Source: Actinomycetospora sp.
Lineage (GTDB): Bacteria > Actinomycetota > Actinomycetes > Mycobacteriales > Pseudonocardiaceae
DNA length: 19,112 nucleotides
Direction: 5' to 3'
Assembly (NCBI GenBank): GCA_025925615.1
Contig: JAICLN010000026.1
Location: 1 to 19,112, forward strand
The stretch's first letter is position 1, and every line of letters begins with the position of its first letter. Made by a program: the position numbers and the translations under genes. The notes below the pieces were generated by a model. The model searched no databases. It was not told where the DNA came from and was given only the letters and a program-made list of their open reading frames with translations. This document shows, in pieces, positions 1-7,463 of the stretch.

Positions 1-610
1 CGCCCTGCTCGCGCAGCCGCGTCCGGAGCTTCGCGACCTCCTCGGACAGGTCGGGGGTCGCCTCTGCGGCGCGCGCCCGCGCCTCGTCCCGTTCGGCGGT
101 GACCCGGGCGAGCTCCGCGGCCAGCCGGTCCGCGCGCGTCGTGGCGGCGTCGCGCTCCGCGCGCAGCCGGGCCGTGTCGGCGCGGTCCCCGGCGTCGCGC
201 AGCAGCTCCCGTGCGGCGTCCTCGTCCCCGGTGAGGACCGCGACGGCCGCGGCGTGCACCGGCTCGACGACCGGCGGCGCCCACTCGTCGGGCCGGTGCT
301 CGCGCCACCAGGAGACGACCTCGTCGGCGAACCCGTCGGCGGTGCCGAGGGCGGCCAGCATCGGCCCGGCGCCGACCTTGGCCCGCTTGGCGGGCGCGAA
401 CCGCGCCACGGGCCGCACCGGGGCGGGGAGCTCGGTGGCGGGCATCTGCCCGACGGCCTGGGAGACGAGGTCCGCGACCCGACCCCGGACGGCCTCCGGC
501 GCGGCCTCGAGCAGGGCCGCGCGGACCGCCGGGGCGACGGTCGGCGGGGCGTCCGGGGCGGGCGCGTCGCCGTCCTGCCCGTCGGCCGCACCCACCTCCC
601 CGTCCGCCAT
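1..610 (-). CDS. Partial protein with N-terminal coiled coil, probably YacP-like NYN-domain RNA-binding family
   Basis: An open minus-strand frame starts at ATG 610 and runs off the left edge, giving about 203 residues without a stop. After an acidic, Ala/Pro-rich leader (about residues 1-25) comes a conserved-looking block (about 30-85) with the phrase ELPAPVRPVARFAPAKRAK. I recall this from the N-terminus of actinobacterial NYN/YacP-type predicted RNA-binding proteins encoded near the bc complex genes. From about residue 140 the sequence is a charged heptad-like region rich in Arg, Glu and Ala (ERDEARARAAE), a predicted coiled coil. The catalytic-type NYN domain would lie beyond the window, so the name rests on the N-terminus only. 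A TANNNT box lies six bases before the ATG and there is no Shine-Dalgarno sequence, so the transcript may be leaderless. It is divergent from the nuclease gene. That this is a real gene is near certain; the family name is moderate. Confidence 0.7.
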   Translation of the reverse strand, partial: MADGEVGAADGQDGDAPAPDAPPTVAPAVRAALLEAAPEAVRGRVADLVSQAVGQMPATELPAPVRPVARFAPAKRAKVGAGPMLAALGTADGFADEVVSWWREHRPDEWAPPVVEPVHAAAVAVLTGDEDAARELLRDAGDRADTARLRAERDAATTRADRLAAELARVTAERDEARARAAEATPDLSEEVAKLRTRLREQG

Positions 611-616
611 CGGCCC

Positions 617-622
617 AGGTTA
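617..622 (-). promoter_or_regulatory. Candidate -10 box (TAACCT) of the partial NYN-type gene
   Basis: Read on the minus strand, TAACCT fits the actinobacterial -10 consensus TANNNT. Six bases (GGGCCG) separate it from ATG 610. This spacing would put the transcription start at or next to the A of the start codon, giving a leaderless mRNA. No clear -35 element is visible. Inference from position only. Confidence 0.45.
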
Positions 623-668
623 GCGGCGTGGGCCCCGCGAGCGGGGAGTGACTGTCGGGGGGTCGCCC

Positions 669-674
669 TACCGT
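669..674 (+). promoter_or_regulatory. Candidate -10 box (TACCGT) of the exonuclease/GIY-YIG gene
   Basis: TACCGT fits TANNNT and lies eight bases before ATG 683, with no purine-rich ribosome binding site between. It forms a divergent pair with the box at 617-622, so the 72-bp gap holds both promoters. Leaderless initiation is inferred. Confidence 0.45.
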
Positions 675-682
675 CCGCGGCG

Positions 683-2542
683 ATGGACGCACCACGCCCG
701 GTGACGGGGCCCGACCCCCAGCTCACCTTCGCCGAGCTCGGCACGCCGCTGCACGCGGCGACCTTCGTCGTGCTCGACCTCGAGACCACCGGCGGGCCGC
801 CCGCGGGCCCGGATCCGACGGGGACCGACCCGCTGGCCGCCCCCCGCCCGGACGCCATCACCGAGATCGGCGCCGTGAAGGTCCGGGGCGGCGAGGTCGT
901 CGGGGAGTACGCCACGCTGGTCGACCCGGGGATGGCGGTGCCGCCGCAGATCGTGGCGCTGACCGGCATCACCACCGCGATGATCAGCGACGCCCCACGG
1001 CTCGCGGCGGTGCTGCCGGGGTTCCTGGAGTTCTGCGCGGGCGCGGTGGTCGTGGCCCACAACGCGCCGTTCGACGTCGGACACCTGCGGGCGGCGTGCC
1101 GGCGGCACGGGTCGGCCTGGCCGCGCCCGCCCGTGGTCTGCACCGCGCGGCTGGCCCGCAAGGTCCTCACGCGCGACGAGGCGCCGTCCTGCCGGCTCTC
1201 CGCGCTCGCGGTGCTGTTCCGCGCCGCCACCCGGCCGGTGCACCGGGCCCTGGACGACGCCCGGGCCACGGTCGACGTGCTGCACGGGCTCCTCGAGCGG
1301 GTCGGCGGGCACGGGGTGTCCTCGCTCGAGGATCTGCTCGCGCTGCAGGTCGAGGTCACGCCGGCGCAGCGCGGCAAGCGCCACCTCGCCGACGCCGTGC
1401 CCCACGCCGCGGGCGTGTACCTCTTCCGCGGCCCGGCCGACGAGGTGCTCTACGTCGGCACGTCGAACGACCTGCGGCGCCGGGTCCGCTCCTACTTCAC
1501 CGGCTCGGAGAAGCGGGCCCGCGTACGGGACATGGTCGGGCTGGCCGAGCGGGTCGACTGGGTGGAGTGCGCCCACGCCCTCGAGGCCGAGGTCCGGGAG
1601 CTGCGGCTGCTGGCCGGACACGCCCCGCGGTACAACCGGCGGTCCCGCTACCCCCACCGCGGCTGGTGGGTGGCGCTGACCGACGAGCCGTTCCCCCGCT
1701 GGTCGGTGGTGCGCACGCCGCGCGACGACGCGGTCGGACCGTTCGGGCGCCGGCCCGACGCGGTCCGGGCCGTCGAGGCCCTCGCGGACGCGTCGCGGCT
1801 GCGGCCCTGCACCCAGCGGATCCCGGCCCGGGGCGGGCGGGGAAGCCCGTGTGCCCTGCACGGGATGGGGCGCTGCGGGGCGCCGTGCGCCGGGCTGCAG
1901 AGCACCGAGGACTACTCCCTCGCCGTCGCCGGGGCGCTCGCGCTCGTGCACGGCGGCTCCGACGACGGACTGGTGGCGCTGCGGGAGAAGGTCGCGACGC
2001 TCGCCGCGGGCGAGCGGTTCGACGACGCCGCGACGCACCGGGACCGGCTCGCCGAGCTGGCGGGCGCCCTGGCGCGGGTCCAGCGGCTGTCGGCGATCGC
2101 GTGCGCCGAGGAGCTGATCGCGGCCCGCCCGGACGGCACCGGTGGCTGGGAGCTCGCGGTGGTGCGGCACGGGCGCCTCGCGGCGGCGGGGACGGCGCGG
2201 CGCGGGGTGCCGCCGATGCCGGTGGTGGACGCCCTGGTCAGCTCGGCGGAGACGGTGCGCCCGGCGCCGGGGCCGCTGCGCGGGGCGCCGCCGGAGGAGG
2301 TCGCCGTCATCACCCGATGGCTGGAGCGGCCGGGCACCCGGATGGTCCGCACGACGACGCCGTGGGCGGTCCCCGCCCGCGGGGCGGGGGCGTGGTCGGG
2401 GTGGGTGTCGCAGGCCCGCGAGGCCGGACGCGGGGCACCCGGCCCGGCGGCGGACCGGGAGCCGGCCCCGGGGCCTAGAGTTCCGGCCGGACCCACCCCC
2501 GCCGACCGCGGCCCGCGGCGCCGACCCAGGGAGCCCCCGTGA
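683..2542 (+). CDS. DEDDh 3'-5' exonuclease fused to GIY-YIG (UvrC/Cho-like) nuclease
   Basis: A 619-residue protein matching the architecture of M. tuberculosis Rv2191. Residues 25-205 form a DnaQ-like DEDDh exonuclease: VLDLETTG gives D32 and E34, NAPFD gives D131, and VHRALDD gives H187 and D192. Residues 240-320 form a GIY-YIG domain (GVYLF, then LYVGTSNDLRRRV with R265, and a glutamate near 301-306 before YN at 317-318). A UvrC-type cysteine cluster follows (C376, C390, C398, C402), then a UvrB-interaction-like helical pair near 437-475. The tail after about 590 is Pro/Arg-rich and probably disordered. Likely role: a DNA-repair nuclease, or processing of damaged ends, in the cytoplasm; this is inferred from the domains. 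ATG 683 is chosen because the exonuclease fold begins soon after and a -10 box precedes it. The longer frame from 254 would overlap the divergent gene. The stop overlaps the next gene (GTGA). Confidence 0.93.
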   Translation: MDAPRPVTGPDPQLTFAELGTPLHAATFVVLDLETTGGPPAGPDPTGTDPLAAPRPDAITEIGAVKVRGGEVVGEYATLVDPGMAVPPQIVALTGITTAMISDAPRLAAVLPGFLEFCAGAVVVAHNAPFDVGHLRAACRRHGSAWPRPPVVCTARLARKVLTRDEAPSCRLSALAVLFRAATRPVHRALDDARATVDVLHGLLERVGGHGVSSLEDLLALQVEVTPAQRGKRHLADAVPHAAGVYLFRGPADEVLYVGTSNDLRRRVRSYFTGSEKRARVRDMVGLAERVDWVECAHALEAEVRELRLLAGHAPRYNRRSRYPHRGWWVALTDEPFPRWSVVRTPRDDAVGPFGRRPDAVRAVEALADASRLRPCTQRIPARGGRGSPCALHGMGRCGAPCAGLQSTEDYSLAVAGALALVHGGSDDGLVALREKVATLAAGERFDDAATHRDRLAELAGALARVQRLSAIACAEELIAARPDGTGGWELAVVRHGRLAAAGTARRGVPPMPVVDALVSSAETVRPAPGPLRGAPPEEVAVITRWLERPGTRMVRTTTPWAVPARGAGAWSGWVSQAREAGRGAPGPAADREPAPGPRVPAGPTPADRGPRRRPREPP

Positions 2543-2817
2543 TCACGGCCATCGTCATGATCCACGCGAACGCCGACCGGATCCCCGAGACCGCGCAGGC
2601 GATCGCGGACCTCGACGGGGTCGCGGAGGTCTACTCCTGCGCCGGCGACGTCGACCTCATCGCCGTGGTGCGGGTGCGCGAGCACGAGGAGCTGGCCGAC
2701 GTCATCGCCGGGAGCCTCAGCCGCGTCGAGGGGGTGCGGTCGACCTCGACGCACATCGCGTTCCGCTCGTACTCGGCGGGCGACACCGACGCCGCGTTCG
2801 CCGTGGGGCTCGACTAG
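2539..2817 (+). CDS. Stand-alone Lrp/AsnC-family ligand-binding (RAM) domain protein
   Basis: A 92-residue protein with the beta-alpha-beta-beta-alpha-beta pattern of the C-terminal effector domain of Lrp/AsnC regulators: ITAIVMIHA as the first strand, an amphipathic helix PETAQAIADLDGV, VAEVYSCAGDVDLIAVVRV as the central hairpin, and a VEGVRSTSTHIAF-like last strand. There is no helix-turn-helix, so it cannot bind DNA alone. Such single-domain proteins can form oligomers that bind amino acids or partner with full-length Lrp proteins (family knowledge). GTG 2539 overlaps the TGA of the nuclease gene (GTGA) and is preceded by AGGGAG, so translation is probably coupled. A TAGAGT box at 2476-2481 could give extra independent transcription. 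It ends facing trpD, and the amino-acid sensing fold beside a tryptophan gene is suggestive but unproven. Confidence 0.88.
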   Translation: MITAIVMIHANADRIPETAQAIADLDGVAEVYSCAGDVDLIAVVRVREHEELADVIAGSLSRVEGVRSTSTHIAFRSYSAGDTDAAFAVGLD

Positions 2818-2829
2818 CAGTTCGCAGGG

Positions 2830-3016
2830 CCCGCGCTGCCGTCACTGATCATCAGCGCACCAGGCAGCCCACCCGGCCCTCGGAGCTGCCTGCCGTGCCC
2901 CTCGCCGAAACCCGGCCGACCCGCCCGCGCTGCGCTGGTGATCATCAGCACACCAGGCAGTCCACCCGGCCGGCCGGCCTGCGCCCGGTGCCCCTCGCCG
3001 AACCCGACCGCCGGGC
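2830..3016. repeat. Imperfect direct duplication, unit about 93 bp, between convergent genes
   Basis: The 214-bp gap between the Lrp-like gene and trpD holds two tandem copies, about 2830-2923 and 2924-3016. The strongest matches are 2846-2878 against 2939-2971 (33 bp, two differences) and 2895-2909 against 2988-3002 (15 bp identical), both offset by exactly 93. A 10-bp match (CCCGCGCTGC at 2830 and 2924) is offset by 94. The first copy also has an inverted pair CAGGCAGC (2861-2868) and GCTGCCTG (2885-2892) that could form a hairpin; the second copy does not keep it. No gene is evident inside. It may serve as a terminator region or simply be a local duplication. Confidence 0.8.
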
Positions 3017-3031
3017 CTCCGGCGCGAGCGT

Positions 3032-4117
3032 CTACCCCCGCAGCCGCTTCGCCACGGCGGCCCAGCGCTCCAGCAGCGCCGCCGCGGCCCCGTCGTCGAC
3101 GGCGGCCGCCGCCCGGTCCCGCCCCCGGGCGACCGCCTCGTGCAGCTCGCCCGGGATGCCGGTCACGGCCTCCTCGTAGGCGGCCAGCGCGGCGCCCGCG
3201 TTGAGCAGCACCGCCTCGCGGACCGGCCCGGGCTCGCCGTCGAACACGGCGTGGGCCGCGCGGGCGTTGACCGTCGCGTCGCCGCCGCGCAGCTCGCCGG
3301 TCGCCGAGAGCGGGACGCCGATGCGGGCCGGGTCGAGGGACTCGACGGTGACCCCCGCCGGCCCGGCGCGCCAGACGGTGGTGGTGGTCGTCGTCGTGAT
3401 CTCGTCGAGCCCGTCGTCGCCGCGGACCACGAGCGCGGTGTCCCCCCGCCCGGCCAGGACGGCGGCGAGGACGGGGGCGAACCGCGCGTCGGCGCAGCCG
3501 ATGACGGCCGCGGCCGGACGCGCCGGGTTGGTGAGCGGGCCGAGCAGGTTGAACGCGGTGGGCACGCCGATCTCGCGGCGCACCCCGCCGACGTGGCGCA
3601 TCGCCGGGTGGAAGGTCTGGGCGAAGCAGAACCCGATCCGGACCTCGTCCACGCTCGCGGCCACCGCCTCCGGCCCGAGGTCGATCGGCACCCCGAGCTC
3701 CTCGAGGAGGTCGACCGAACCGCAGGCCGAGGACGCCGCGCGCCCGCCGTGCTTGACCACCCGGGCGCCCGCGGCGGCCATGACGACCGCGGCCATCGTC
3801 GAGATGTTGACCGTGTGGGCCTGGTCCCCGCCGGTGCCGACGATGTCGACGACGACGCCGGGAACCGTCACCGGACGCGCGTGCGCGCGCATGACCTCGG
3901 CCAGGCCGCCGATCTCCTCGGCGGTCTCGCCCTTGCCGCGCAGCGCGACGACGAAGGCGGCCACCTGGGCCGGCGAGGCCTCCCCGGACATCATCCGGTC
4001 CATCGCCCAGGCGGCCTCGTGCCCCGCGAGGTCCTCGCCGCGCAGCAGCCGACCGAGCAGCGACGGCCAGGTGGGGGCCGCCGGGGCGGCGGCGCCGGGC
4101 TGCGTCCCCGCGGTCAC
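3032..4117 (-). CDS. trpD: Anthranilate phosphoribosyltransferase
   Basis: A 361-residue protein that transfers phosphoribose from PRPP to anthranilate, the second step of the tryptophan branch, in the cytosol. Family signatures are clear: an N-terminal helical domain with LLRGEDL, the PRPP loop [14 protein letters not shown] (94-107), [13 protein letters not shown] (122-134), an anthranilate-binding [16 protein letters not shown] region, and [11 protein letters not shown]. The Mg-binding DE pair is at 238-239. Two departures are visible: KHGN is KHGG here, and directly after DEI there is a run of seven threonines (241-247, bases 3377-3397). GTG 4117 is chosen because it overlaps the upstream receiver gene's stop (GTGA) and leaves a normal family length. 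An upstream in-frame ATG at 4309 would overlap that gene by about 190 bp. No trp attenuator or other trp genes are in the window. Confidence 0.96.
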   Translation of the reverse strand: MTAGTQPGAAAPAAPTWPSLLGRLLRGEDLAGHEAAWAMDRMMSGEASPAQVAAFVVALRGKGETAEEIGGLAEVMRAHARPVTVPGVVVDIVGTGGDQAHTVNISTMAAVVMAAAGARVVKHGGRAASSACGSVDLLEELGVPIDLGPEAVAASVDEVRIGFCFAQTFHPAMRHVGGVRREIGVPTAFNLLGPLTNPARPAAAVIGCADARFAPVLAAVLAGRGDTALVVRGDDGLDEITTTTTTTVWRAGPAGVTVESLDPARIGVPLSATGELRGGDATVNARAAHAVFDGEPGPVREAVLLNAGAALAAYEEAVTGIPGELHEAVARGRDRAAAAVDDGAAAALLERWAAVAKRLRG

Positions 4118-4542
4118 CCCCGCGCGGCCGGGACGGCGTGCCCGGCGCGCAGGACGTCGGCCACGGTGCGGGCGGCGGTCACCGGGTCGAGCGGCTGCAC
4201 CAGGACGGCGTCGGCCTGCGACCACGTGGCGAGCCAGCGGTCGTCCTCGCGCCGGACCACGACGATCACCGGGGCCGGATCGGTCCGCTCGTTCTTCAGC
4301 TGGCGGCACACGCCCATCCCCCCGGTGGGCTGCGCCTCGCCGTCGAGCACCGCGAGGTCGAGCCGGCCGCCGTCCGCGGCGCCGAGCACGTCGGCGATCC
4401 CGTCCGCCTCGATGAACCTCAGACGCGGCAGGTCGCGGGCCGGGCGCCGCCCGACCGCGGACATCACGGCCTCGCGGACCTCGGGACGGTGGCTCATCAC
4501 CACGACGTCCAGCGTCGCTGCGGCACCACTGTCGGCGGTCAT
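4114..4542 (-). CDS. Stand-alone degenerate response-regulator receiver domain protein
   Basis: A 142-residue protein with the alternating strand/helix pattern of a CheY-like receiver and no output domain. Strand 1 is [12 protein letters not shown], strand 3 is [22 protein letters not shown] with the candidate phospho-acceptor D67, and strand 5 is [10 protein letters not shown]. Key residues of phosphorylatable receivers are missing: the acidic pair after strand 1 is S17-H18, the Thr/Ser after strand 4 (VIVVVRRE) is absent, and the invariant Lys before Pro is Gln (Q116). So it is probably a pseudo-receiver acting by protein contact. ATG 4542 follows GGGGAGGG at good spacing; the frame extends further upstream but without such a site. 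It is the first gene of a two-gene unit with trpD (GTGA overlap) and is divergent from ctaE. Function unknown. Confidence 0.87.
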   Translation of the reverse strand: MTADSGAAATLDVVVMSHRPEVREAVMSAVGRRPARDLPRLRFIEADGIADVLGAADGGRLDLAVLDGEAQPTGGMGVCRQLKNERTDPAPVIVVVRREDDRWLATWSQADAVLVQPLDPVTAARTVADVLRAGHAVPAARG

Positions 4543-4784
4543 CTCGCGGGCCCTCCCCGGCGTGTCAGCAGACGGTGCGCGCAGCCTAGTCGGGCGGCCG
4601 CCCGCGAGGTCGAACACGGCGCGCAGCGGAGCTCGAACGTCGGTCCGAGACCCTCCCCCGCATCTCGACTACGACACGACGTACGACGGCGGGTAGGAGA
4701 ATCCGCAGGTGAGCGGCGGTGCAGGTCGCAGGGCTCCTGGCGGGCTCTCGCCCCGCCCGGCTGATGTCGGGACGAGGTGACATG
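4543..4784. promoter_or_regulatory. Divergent control region between receiver-trpD and ctaE-qcrCAB
   Basis: This 242-bp gap must hold the promoters for both transcription units. No consensus -35/-10 pair stands out. Bases 4670-4687 carry direct repeats (TACGAC at 4670-4675 and 4682-4687, with another ACGAC between), a possible activator site upstream of the respiratory operon. GAGGTGA at 4774-4780 is the ctaE ribosome binding site. An in-frame ATG at 4719 could lengthen CtaE, but it has no ribosome binding site and the extra residues do not look like the family. Confidence 0.4.
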
Positions 4785-5408
4785 ATGTCGCCCGTGACGA
4801 CCGCCTCGAGTGCGCCGGCGCCCTCCTTCAGCGCGAGGATCCACTCCCTCAACCGGCCCAACGTGGTCAGCGTGGGAACGATCATCTGGCTCTCCAGCGA
4901 GCTGATGTTCTTCGCCGGCCTCTTCGCCATGTACTTCGTGGCGCGCGCCCAGAACGTGGGCGAGTGGCCGCCGCCGCCCACCGAGCTCGACGTCCCCTAC
5001 GCGCTCGTGAACACCATCGTCCTGGTGGCGTCGTCGTTCACCTGTCAGTACGGCGTGTTCGCGGCCGAGCGCGGCGACGTGTTCGGGCTGCGCCGCTGGT
5101 ACGCGGTGACGTTCGTGATGGGCCTGATCTTCGTGCTCGGCCAGGTGAACGAGTACCACACGCTGGTCACCGAGCACGGCACGACGATGGCGTCGGGCGC
5201 CTACGGGTCGGTCTTCTACATCACGACCGGTTTCCACGCGCTGCACGTGACGGGCGGTCTGATCGCGTTCATCCTGTTGATCAGCAGGACGTTCCTCAGC
5301 CGGTTCACCCCGGCGCAGGCGACCGCGGCGATCGTCGTCTCGTACTACTGGCACTTCGTGGACGTGGTCTGGATCGGCCTGTTCGCGGTCATCTACTTCA
5401 TCCGTTAG
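4785..5408 (+). CDS. ctaE: Cytochrome c oxidase subunit III (aa3 type)
   Basis: A 207-residue integral membrane protein, the short actinobacterial subunit III of aa3 oxidase. It matches the M. tuberculosis protein I recall from [29 protein letters not shown] through the C-terminal [21 protein letters not shown]. Five membrane segments are visible, at about residues 25-47, 65-85, 98-118, 138-160 and 180-203. The conserved [12 protein letters not shown] lies between helices 2 and 3, and the [11 protein letters not shown] block is present. ATG 4785 lies seven bases after the GAGG core. ATG 4782 and GTG 4794 are alternatives, and GTG 4794 would match the start I recall for mycobacteria. It is the first gene of ctaE-qcrCAB; subunit III stabilises the oxidase and sits at the interface with the bcc complex. 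Confidence 0.97.
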   Translation: MSPVTTASSAPAPSFSARIHSLNRPNVVSVGTIIWLSSELMFFAGLFAMYFVARAQNVGEWPPPPTELDVPYALVNTIVLVASSFTCQYGVFAAERGDVFGLRRWYAVTFVMGLIFVLGQVNEYHTLVTEHGTTMASGAYGSVFYITTGFHALHVTGGLIAFILLISRTFLSRFTPAQATAAIVVSYYWHFVDVVWIGLFAVIYFIR

Positions 5409-5454
5409 CGGCACGGTCGCAATGGCACGCCGAGAGTCAGGGTCAGGGGAGGAC

Positions 5455-6285
5455 ATGAGCGACCGGACGCCACGCCCGCGGAGGACGTGGGCGCGCGCGG
5501 GGACCAGGACGCGCCGACGCATCGCGGGTTTCGTCGCCCTCGGGGTGGCGCTGCTCGCCGTCGGCGGGATCTACGCCGTGGCACAGCCCACGCCGCAGGT
5601 CGCGGCGAGCCAGGACACCGCGCTCGTGCGGGAGGGCCAGACGCTCTTCGACAACTCCTGCATCACCTGCCACGGCTCGAACCTGCAGGGTGTCGTGGGC
5701 CGCGGTCCGAGCCTCATCGGGGTCGGCCAGGCGTCGGTCTACTTCCAGGTGTCGACCGGGCGCATGCCGCTGAAGGTCCAGGGTGCGCAGGCCGAACGCG
5801 GGAAGTCCGAGTTCGACCCGGCGCAGATCGACGCCCTCGGCGCCTACATCCAGGCCAACGGCGGCGGCCCGACCGTCCCGGCGGCCACGGACGAGGAGCT
5901 CATCGGATCGGACCTGGGCCGCGGCGGCGAGCTGTTCCGTCTCAACTGCGCCCAGTGCCACAACTTCACCGGCCGCGGTGGCGCGCTGTCGTCGGGCAAG
6001 TTCGCGCCGGTGCTCGACCCGGCCAACCCGCACCAGATCTACGCGGCGATGCTCTCCGGTCCCGGCAACATGCCGACGTTCGCCGACTCGCAGCTCACCC
6101 CCGAGGAGAAGCGGGACGTCATCGGCTACATCAAGTCGGTGGGCTCGGGCGGGGACAGCGTCGGCGTCAACCCTGGTGGCAACGGGCTCGGCGGCTTCGG
6201 CCCCGTCCCGGAGGGCCTCGTCGCCTTCTTCGTCGGCCTCGCCGCCCTGATCGGAATCTCCCTCTGGATCGGATCCCGCCAGTGA
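5455..6285 (+). CDS. qcrC: Diheme cytochrome c of the bcc complex
   Basis: A 276-residue membrane-anchored cytochrome c that passes electrons from the Rieske protein to the CuA site of the oxidase without a soluble cytochrome c (known for actinobacteria). An Arg-rich N-terminus leads to a signal-anchor helix (about 24-42). Two c-type heme sites follow: CITCH (C69, C72, H73) and CAQCH (C165, C168, H169). Candidate axial methionines are in GRMPLK and GNMPTF. A C-terminal helix ([20 protein letters not shown]) anchors the domain on the outer face. ATG 5455 is chosen because AGGGGAGG precedes it, though at a short two-base gap; ATG 5422 has no visible ribosome binding site. The TGA overlaps the GTG of qcrA (GTGA), indicating coupled translation. 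Confidence 0.97.
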   Translation: MSDRTPRPRRTWARAGTRTRRRIAGFVALGVALLAVGGIYAVAQPTPQVAASQDTALVREGQTLFDNSCITCHGSNLQGVVGRGPSLIGVGQASVYFQVSTGRMPLKVQGAQAERGKSEFDPAQIDALGAYIQANGGGPTVPAATDEELIGSDLGRGGELFRLNCAQCHNFTGRGGALSSGKFAPVLDPANPHQIYAAMLSGPGNMPTFADSQLTPEEKRDVIGYIKSVGSGGDSVGVNPGGNGLGGFGPVPEGLVAFFVGLAALIGISLWIGSRQ

Positions 6286-7463
6286 GTGCACCGCCTGAAT
6301 CTGAGTCCCACCGCGCCGCCAGCCCGTCGGGCCCGCAGAGCCACGCCTCCGACGAGCTGCGCATCCCGACCGACGCCGAGCTCGCCGAGATGAGCACCGA
6401 CGACCTGGTGCGCCTGGGCAACCGCATGGACGACATCGAGGTCGTCGCGGACCGCCCCCGCTTCCCCGTGCCCGGCACCCGGGCCGAGAAGCGGGCCGAG
6501 CGCCAGGTCGCCGGCTGGTTCATCCTCGCCGCGATCGCGGGGCTGGCGTTCATCGTCGCCTTCATCGCCTGGCCCCACGAGTGGGTGCCGCCGGGCTCGC
6601 CCGGCGCCCTCGCGTACGCGCTCTACACGCCGATCATCGGCGTGACCCTGGGCGTCTCGATCCTCGCGGTGGGCATGGGCGTGATCGCCTACTCGAAGCG
6701 GCTGCTGCCCGAGGACCTGGCGATCCAGCAGCGCCACGATGGACGCTCGGCCGAGGTCGAGCGCCGGACCGCCGCCGCCCGCATGGTCCAGGCCGGGCAG
6801 CAGAGCGGCATCGGGCGACGCAAGCTCATCCTGCGCTCGGTCGGGGCGGCCGGGGGCATCCTCACCGCCGGTCTCGCGGTCGCGGCGTTCGGCGGGCTGG
6901 TCAAGAACCCGTGGAAGGAGGGCGACAAGTCGCCCCTCCTCGTCACGGAGTGGCGCTCCGACGACGGCGAGCGGGTCTACCTTCGCAAGTTCGACGGCGT
7001 GGCCGAGGACGTGATCCTCGTCCGGGCCGGTGACCTCGAACCGGGGTCGATGGAGACGGTCTTCCCGTTCAAGGAGTCCGACCGCAACAACCCGGAGAAA
7101 CTGGCCGAGACGGTGAGCTCGTCGGACTCGCCGGTCATGCTCATCCGGTTGCGGCCCGACGTCGATGTGATCAAACGGGCGGGCCAGGAGGACTTCAACT
7201 ACGGCTCGCTCTTCGCCTACTCGAAGATCTGCAGCCACATGGGGTGCCCGACGTCCCTCTACGAGGACCAGACGATGCGCATCCTGTGCCCCTGCCACCA
7301 ATCGCAGTTCCAGGCCAACGAGTACGCCCGCCCGGTCTTCGGCCCGGCCGCCCGCCCGCTGGCGCAACTACCCATCACGGTGGACGATCAGGGGTACCTG
7401 TACGCCCGCAGTGACTTCATCGAGCCGATCGGGCCCGGCTTCTGGGAGCGCAGATCGTCATGA
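6282..7463 (+). CDS. qcrA: Rieske iron-sulfur subunit of the bcc complex
   Basis: A 393-residue protein with the actinobacterial extended Rieske layout: a Ser/Pro-rich cytoplasmic N-terminus, three membrane helices (about [19 protein letters not shown], a long helix with [22 protein letters not shown], and the tether [17 protein letters not shown]), then the 2Fe-2S domain. Cluster ligands are C317 and H319 in CSHMGC and C336 and H339 in CPCHQS, with C322 and C338 placed for the usual disulfide. It carries electrons from menaquinol at the Qo site to QcrC heme. The in-frame GTG 6282 overlaps the qcrC stop (GTGA); no other start explains the N-terminus as well. The TGA overlaps the ATG of qcrB (ATGA). 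Confidence 0.97.
   Translation: MSAPPESESHRAASPSGPQSHASDELRIPTDAELAEMSTDDLVRLGNRMDDIEVVADRPRFPVPGTRAEKRAERQVAGWFILAAIAGLAFIVAFIAWPHEWVPPGSPGALAYALYTPIIGVTLGVSILAVGMGVIAYSKRLLPEDLAIQQRHDGRSAEVERRTAAARMVQAGQQSGIGRRKLILRSVGAAGGILTAGLAVAAFGGLVKNPWKEGDKSPLLVTEWRSDDGERVYLRKFDGVAEDVILVRAGDLEPGSMETVFPFKESDRNNPEKLAETVSSSDSPVMLIRLRPDVDVIKRAGQEDFNYGSLFAYSKICSHMGCPTSLYEDQTMRILCPCHQSQFQANEYARPVFGPAARPLAQLPITVDDQGYLYARSDFIEPIGPGFWERRSS

Noticed and set aside
668..2170. Long open frames opposite the nuclease gene and similar frames opposite most genes (for example 4539-5522, 6126-7367, 7388-9040, 11921-14056 on the minus strand)
   Set aside because: These are antisense shadows typical of very G+C-rich DNA. 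Their translations are low-complexity Arg/Ala/Gly/Asp strings with no domain, and the opposite strand has clear family motifs.
2846..3002. Possible CRISPR-like repeat-spacer array
   Set aside because: Only two copies exist, their similarity extends through the supposed spacer at a fixed 93-bp offset, and no cas gene is present; it is a simple tandem duplication.
5422..5454. Earlier ATG start for qcrC
   Set aside because: There is no ribosome binding site before ATG 5422, while AGGGGAGG precedes ATG 5455; the added residues do not resemble the family.
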